Source of the DNA: Volvariella volvacea V23 | Lineage: Eukaryota > Basidiomycota > Agaricomycetes > Agaricales > Pluteaceae | Direction: 5' to 3' | Assembly: GCA_000349905.1 (NCBI GenBank) | Contig: KB722769.1 | Coordinates: 135,046 to 199,045, forward strand | Length of the DNA: 64,000 nucleotides | Notes under the pieces: generated by a model | Seen by the model: the letters and a program-made list of their open reading frames with translations, nothing else | Databases searched by the model: none | What the model was told of the DNA's origin: nothing | Program-made: the position numbers and the translations under genes | Part shown: one piece after another, positions 59,302-64,000 of the stretch | Layout: the number at the start of each line of letters is the position of its first letter | Position numbering within the stretch: the first letter of the stretch is position 1

Positions 59302-61594
59302 CTAGGACGCATCGCCATCACGAATGACCAATACACCATTTCCTTCCCTATCGACCAGTCTCAGCATACGGCCCTTTGCTGCCATCCCCAATTCTTCCTC
59401 TAAGGAACCATCTCCCACAGCCTTCCTCTTTTCCGATACAAAACTTGCCATCTCCGCCGTCACATTCGACTCGTGCAGTACGCTCGCAACTCTCATAAGG
59501 TTAAATTTATCCCCTTTCCCTGATCGAAAGAAGGCCATGATACTCAAGATGTTCAATGCCAAGAAGAGCCCCGTAGAGGCAATGACGTGCGGCCGAGAGG
59601 CCACAAATCTGAGAACCGGTTCAGATACTATTCCTGGAACAAATGCACTTCCGAGCTCGCCAGAGAGAAATGGTTTGGATGCGGATCGGATGAATTTGGA
59701 ATACATCTCCGTAATGTTTGATATGGGCATGGGTGTCCACGTCTGGTTTAAGGCAGAGTCAACGTAGTTCCATGTTTCGACGACTTCCCAACCAAAGACG
59801 AGACTGGCCTGTATCTGCGACGACTGTCGTTGAACGAGAAGGGATGGGCCGGCGTTCACTCCAAGTCGACTGAAGAGCGTGCTAAAGAATATATCTCCTT
59901 GAGCCTTGTTTAAATTGCCCTGTCGTGTGAAGGACCGGCGTCTACCACTGGCACTGGCAGGATTGACGGTGAGCTTCCCTCTGGTATTAACACCTCGACA
60001 GTTTCGATGGAAAAGTTTGGGGAGCATGCCAAAACGGCGAACTGTAAAGCGAAGGGAGCGTTGTCTAGTAAAACTCTGAACGAGGGGATTCCCGTTCTGT
60101 CGAATTCATCCAATGTGGGGAATCCTTCTGGGGCCAAGAGACCTCTAAGGTGGCGAGATTGCCCTAATACCCATATGGAATGACCACCCAGTGCGATGTC
60201 GTGTGTGGTACTGTTGAACATGGTGAGGCGTGTCACTTCGTCCGCGGAATAGTACCACATCCTGAAATAGCGAGATTCTTTTAGGCATAGCAACAAAGTA
60301 CCCAGGAAATTGAGTGTTAGCGGATCAAAGCATTGAGTGAAGAATTGAGAGAGTATGTACCTTCGACACCAGAGAATGCCCGCAAGTTGATGTCCAATGT
60401 TGGAATAGTCACCGGTATTACGGGCCCGTCGGCAACTTCTGACTGATTGTAAACCGACGTGCTTAGATTGGTTGTTTCCCAGTTGCATGAAGGTCTTAAC
60501 ACAAAGGCATCCTTAAGCCATCGTGCAGTAGTCTCTGGATCTAGGTTGACAGGAGCGGGTACGATATATTGTGGGGTTGAGTTTGTGGAGATGGGAATAT
60601 CTGTCGTGTAAGGAGTACTTAAATTCAGTCCTATTTCCGCCCAAGCGAGGGGTCCAGCTCTTTCGAGATGGCGTGTAACATCAAATAACAGAGTTAAGTA
60701 TGGGTAAGACGAACTTCCAGATGAACTCGAAATGAGATCAATCCTCGATGGGCTACGGAAATACAGCGTTAGAGGAAATTAAGGTTCGGCAAGATGAACT
60801 GCTTACTTGAACATAGACGCTAGAGGCATTGCTCCCACTTCAAACGCCATCACGGCCGAGTCACGAAGCATATCCTGAACAGATACTGTAGGGATCGGAT
60901 ACACGAAACGTACCCCATCAATTAAGACTCGGTTTGAGAGTATAAAGCAGATACTGACGGGCAGCCGGAGCTAATGTTGACGTGACCAGCACGATGAAAC
61001 CAGACACAAATGCAAGCCCAAAATGAGGACTGCACTGCCCCTTTAAAATTGCAACAACGGTATCTATGACCCCGAGTGAAGGCACGGATGATAGAGAGTT
61101 TGCCGTTACAAGGCTGATACTCCCCACTTCATGGGGCTTCTGGAGGCCTTGATAGTCGTGAGTGTGGTTGAAATCATGAGACTGCTTTAATACACGAAAA
61201 AATTCTTCGCCCTGCGGAACGGACAAACGGCCTCAGAATTGTCGCTCGTGGATATCACATGACTTGTATTGTACACACCTGAACGTCAACTAGTAGGCTC
61301 TTGATCGGCCACAATCCTAAAGCAATGATCAGGATACTAATTGTCGTCACGCCAGATTTGACTATAGCTATCAACCAAAAAACAGTCGTTAATATGAATG
61401 CTATAAGACTGCCAAAGTCGCTACAACTTACTGATATTCTCCACGGAGGTGTCAACAAAACCAGAATTCGGCACTATTACGGTGCGATAGCCTACGACCC
61501 AACAGAATGCCAATTACGCAGTGGTGACAGTAGGAGGTATGAGTATCTAATGCAGCATTAGATACTCATAGAGCTTCTTTGCTTTCCATGCCAT
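59302..61594 (-). pseudogene. Family A gene with stops in exon 1 and a frameshift in exon 6 (A6)
   Basis: All six family A exons are recognisable from 61594 down: 61594-61432, 61367-61279, 61211-60959, 60885-60807, 60752-60361 and 60277-59302. Exons 2-5 are open. Exon 1 is 9 nt longer than in A5 and has an in-frame TAG (in a perfect 16-bp palindrome at 61538-61570) and a TAA where A5 has TAT. In exon 6 the frame shifts by one base near 59990, after E-T-V-E-V, and continues in the new frame to the normal tail. Three separate lesions make a functional product unlikely. B7 follows downstream on the same strand. Confidence 0.75.
61538..61570. repeat. Perfect inverted repeat, 16-bp arms, 1-bp spacer
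   Basis: 61538-61553 is the exact reverse complement of 61555-61570, with A at 61554 between. It lies in exon 1 of A6 and supplies its TAG stop. The same place in A5 and the A relic has no such palindrome and is shorter by 9 bases, compared with A5. Confidence 0.9.
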
Positions 61595-62955
61595 GGTGAG
61601 CGTTTGGATGGACGACGGTCGTGATAGAGCGGGTGCCGGAATGGCTTAAATAAACGGATGCACGAAGAGAGACCAACAATGCAAATGTTACCCGATTGAT
61701 TTTAATGCGATACCGGCGCGGCTCAAACAGGGACCTGCGCCATTCCCCCCCCCCCCCCCCCCCAAAACTCAGAACCGTGCCAGCTTGACCTGTGCAGACA
61801 ACACAGCTTGAAGTGGTCGGGAACACGCCACAGGGTGAGCACAGAGTCTGACAGCTGTTCCATCAGCGAGTCACAAGGCCTTTGTGGGCGTCAACACGTC
61901 GTCAGGGTATGGCACCCACAAGGTGGAGGACCCACATACGATAGAAGCACGATAAGCCGCAAAATTTCACCATCAATACGTCCAGATGGATCAGGCTCCG
62001 CATACAAAATGGCACTTTGACATCGATCGTTTGCTTCGACCGTTCTCCACTTTGAAGGAGAACGCCATACTCGTAGTGGGTCCTCGCCAGTTCCAATCGA
62101 CAATGCTAACGGGGTCGAGTCCTTGCGGATCAAAGCCTTCTGATGTTCCTCAATTCTCAAGGTCTCATGAGGCGGTGTACACACCTTTGAAGGTGATCAG
62201 CAACCTGTATCCCATCGAGTTAAAGTTGATGTTGATGTCGTTCAGGCCCTAGCAATCAAAATCAACTTGGCCCATCACCGCCGACAGGATTTACTCACAT
62301 CATACAACCTACCAAAGGCGTCCAAGCTCCTCCCAAACTTCTCGTCTCCAACACTTACCCTGTGCTAACAGAACAATGTGCACATCTCAAGTGTACGACG
62401 CCGTCAACGTTGCTCACATATCCATCCCATCCCGAACGAGGTATGAACGGAATATATTGGTGCACATGCATGCATCGCATCATATATATGTGCAGCAGAA
62501 TAACAGGACAAAAGAGCAAATGAGAATATGCATGGTGTATGAATGGATTGCGCGACTTGGACTTGGACAATGTTCGTTGGGGAAAATGACAGGAGAGACA
62601 GGATGATAATAACACGTGATGAAACCGAAGAAGACGCGGAAGCAGATGGGGAAGAGTCCCGGAAACGTAGGGAAGGGTACAGATACGATGGTGACATTGC
62701 GGAGGCTATGGTATCGGGATGAGGGAGAAGACCAGAGTAGCGAATGAAGAGGGTGGAGAACGTGAAGACAAAGCGCGAGTGTAGCCTAAAGGACAGAGTA
62801 ATAAGAAAGGGAATATAAGATACTACGAGTGCGAAAGCAAAAAGGACAGTGGGCCGCTAGATGCGATAAAGAGAGAGAAAGAGGAGTCACAACACACGTG
62901 GCCGAGTGGGCGCCTAGACCCTCAAACAGTCCCATACGGGATGGGCGTTCCACTC
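61595..62955. other. Intergenic, A6 to ubinuclein gene, with weak exon-like pieces
   Basis: About 1.4 kb. It contains a 19-C run (61745-61763). On the minus strand, short pieces at about 62338-62305 and 62251-62192 are flanked by fair splice signals and join in frame (L-D-A-F-G-R-L-Y-D, then G-L-N-D-I-N-I-N-F). I could not extend them to a start or stop, so no gene is called. Confidence 0.35.
61745..61763. repeat. Homopolymer of 19 C
   Basis: Uninterrupted run of 19 C on the plus strand. Its true length is uncertain because such runs are often mis-sequenced. Confidence 0.85.
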
Positions 62956-64000
62956 TTATGACGAATCCATGGCCTCCTTCTCCAACTTCTTCTTCATAGC
63001 GCTCACTACAAACACCAAAGGTCAACAACACATCCAACAACACACATCCGCTCATGGACGTACCATCTCTTGATATTTGACCCGACGACATCCATCCATC
63101 TGGGAAAGCAGCGACGATCTACACAAGCAAGCAGAGGTCAGTGTGCCGGCAAGGAGGAGTGAGATGAATGCAAAGCGCCGACCTTTTGATATAGCACCTT
63201 CCGTAGTCCCTGTTCGCTAACTTGCATCACAGACCCTTCCAGCGAGCTGTCAGAACAACAACAAAACGCAATCAACCCCACGAACGAGCGTCAAAACACC
63301 AAAGGAACTGAAGACAAAGAAACCACCCACTTTTTCTCATTCTCCAGCCTACATATCTCATTGCTCAACAACACCAACTGCCACACGATATTCTTCATGC
63401 TCTCCGTCATCCGATACTTCTTCGCCGGCGGATGCTGGTCTCTGTCCACCTTTGACCTGTTCTCTCCCCCTGCCCCTCCCGTGCTCACGCTTTGTCCAGC
63501 GCCCGCTGTGCTGATGCCGTCCCCTCCTGCGGCACCTGGTGCAGTGGACTCGGCCTTCATGACGACGTCACTGCTGCCGCCACCGCCGCCACCGTCGGGG
63601 CCGGGACCTGGCCCGGTAACATCCACGTCCATTTCTTCAGTCGGATGACGTGTGGGAGCCGCTGATGCGGATTCGCCGCCGCCACCGCCAGGACCTGCAG
63701 CGCTGGCGGCTTCCAATTTCGCTTTTTCCTGTCGTTTATCTGTCAGGGTGCACGAGTCCAGTCAGATGAGTGGGTGAACGGATGGATGGAGGGTGTGTGA
63801 AATAAAGGATGATGGAAGACGAAGAGGCGATGCAAAACCAAAATGCGTACCCCACGCTTGCACGCTCTTCTCCCACTCCTCCTCCGCCTTTGCAAACCCC
63901 CTCAACGCCTCCTGCTTCAGCTCCTCCAACAGCTGCTCCTGCTTCTGCATCAATATATTCGTGTGCTCAACAAACACCGTCCGCTTGATCAGTTTCTAGA
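62956..64000 (-). CDS. Ubinuclein/HPC2-family histone chaperone subunit, C-terminal part
   Basis: The visible exons, from the window edge down, are (beyond 64000)-63851, 63739-63331, 63246-63183, 63118-63064 and 63005-62956. The 5' end lies outside. The first visible exon is a charged coiled-coil-like helix with E-E-L-K-Q-E-A. The next holds a long Gly/Ala/Pro-rich linker, then P-P-A-K-K-Y-R-M-T and W-Q-L-V-L-L-S-N-E-I. The last three give L-E-G-S, V-S-E-Q-G-L-R-K-V-L-Y-Q, A-F-P-D-G-W-M and S-A-M-K-K-K before the TAA. This order matches the ubinuclein conserved middle domain, part of the HIR/HIRA complex that deposits histone H3-H4 without DNA replication; a nuclear location is expected. Confidence 0.8.

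Noticed and set aside
59310..60277. A short intron that would repair the A6 exon 6 frameshift
   Set aside because: The only GT-AG stretch at the break is about 14 nt, too short to be an intron, so a true frameshift is preferred.
1..64000. CRISPR arrays, bacterial insertion sequences or transposon terminal repeats
   Set aside because: No regularly spaced direct repeats, transposase motifs, long terminal repeats or reverse-transcriptase motifs were seen. The repeated structure here is gene-family duplication.

Overview
This window looks like nuclear DNA of a filamentous basidiomycete, most likely an agaricomycete. Genes are cut into many small exons by GT-AG introns of about 45-70 nt. The recognisable families are typical of mushrooms and their relatives: a DyP-type peroxidase, a DUF6534 membrane protein, a ZIFL-like MFS transporter, a P450 and a ubinuclein/HPC2 protein. 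Two runs of exactly 100 N (15145-15244, 27335-27434) show a draft assembly. Exon boundaries were worked out by hand from splice sites, reading frame and comparison between paralogues inside the window. No database search was run.

Layout. (1) 1-9.8 kb and 35.6-61.6 kb hold two interleaved gene families that I could not name. Family A encodes ~640-residue membrane proteins: three N-terminal transmembrane segments, a large N-glycosylatable ectodomain, a fourth transmembrane segment and a conserved cytosolic tail. Family B encodes ~480-residue secreted proteins with a pepsin-like (A1) outline but a broken catalytic DTG motif. Each family has its own fixed six-exon structure. Most copies lie as A-then-B units on one strand, or as head-to-head A/B pairs, with pseudogenes and deletion relics among them. 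(2) 10.1-19.3 kb is the most unusual part. Four neighbouring genes begin with the same ~155-residue domain, which I do not recognise. In three it is fused to a different partner: a von Willebrand A domain, a DyP peroxidase and an FAD amine/L-amino-acid oxidase. The fourth is the domain alone. They form two divergent pairs with shared intron positions. (3) 20.7-29.2 kb holds an MFS transporter and a P450, separated by a 4.9-kb stretch with few genes. (4) 30.5-34.4 kb holds a small duplicated gene (one copy nonsense-mutated) and a secreted M15-like metallopeptidase. (5) 38.4-44.3 kb holds a transaldolase with a hydrophobic tail and a 20-exon DUF6534 gene. (6) The right edge holds the 3' part of a ubinuclein/HPC2 histone-chaperone gene.

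How the genes may work together (inference). In the 10-19 kb cluster an oxidase that should make H2O2 sits beside a peroxidase that should use it. Both carry the same non-catalytic front domain, as do a MIDAS-type vWA protein and a domain-only protein. This would fit a shared docking, scaffold or targeting module, and it is the best candidate here for an undescribed system. The repeated pairing of families A and B suggests that their products act together, for example as a membrane protein and a secreted partner.
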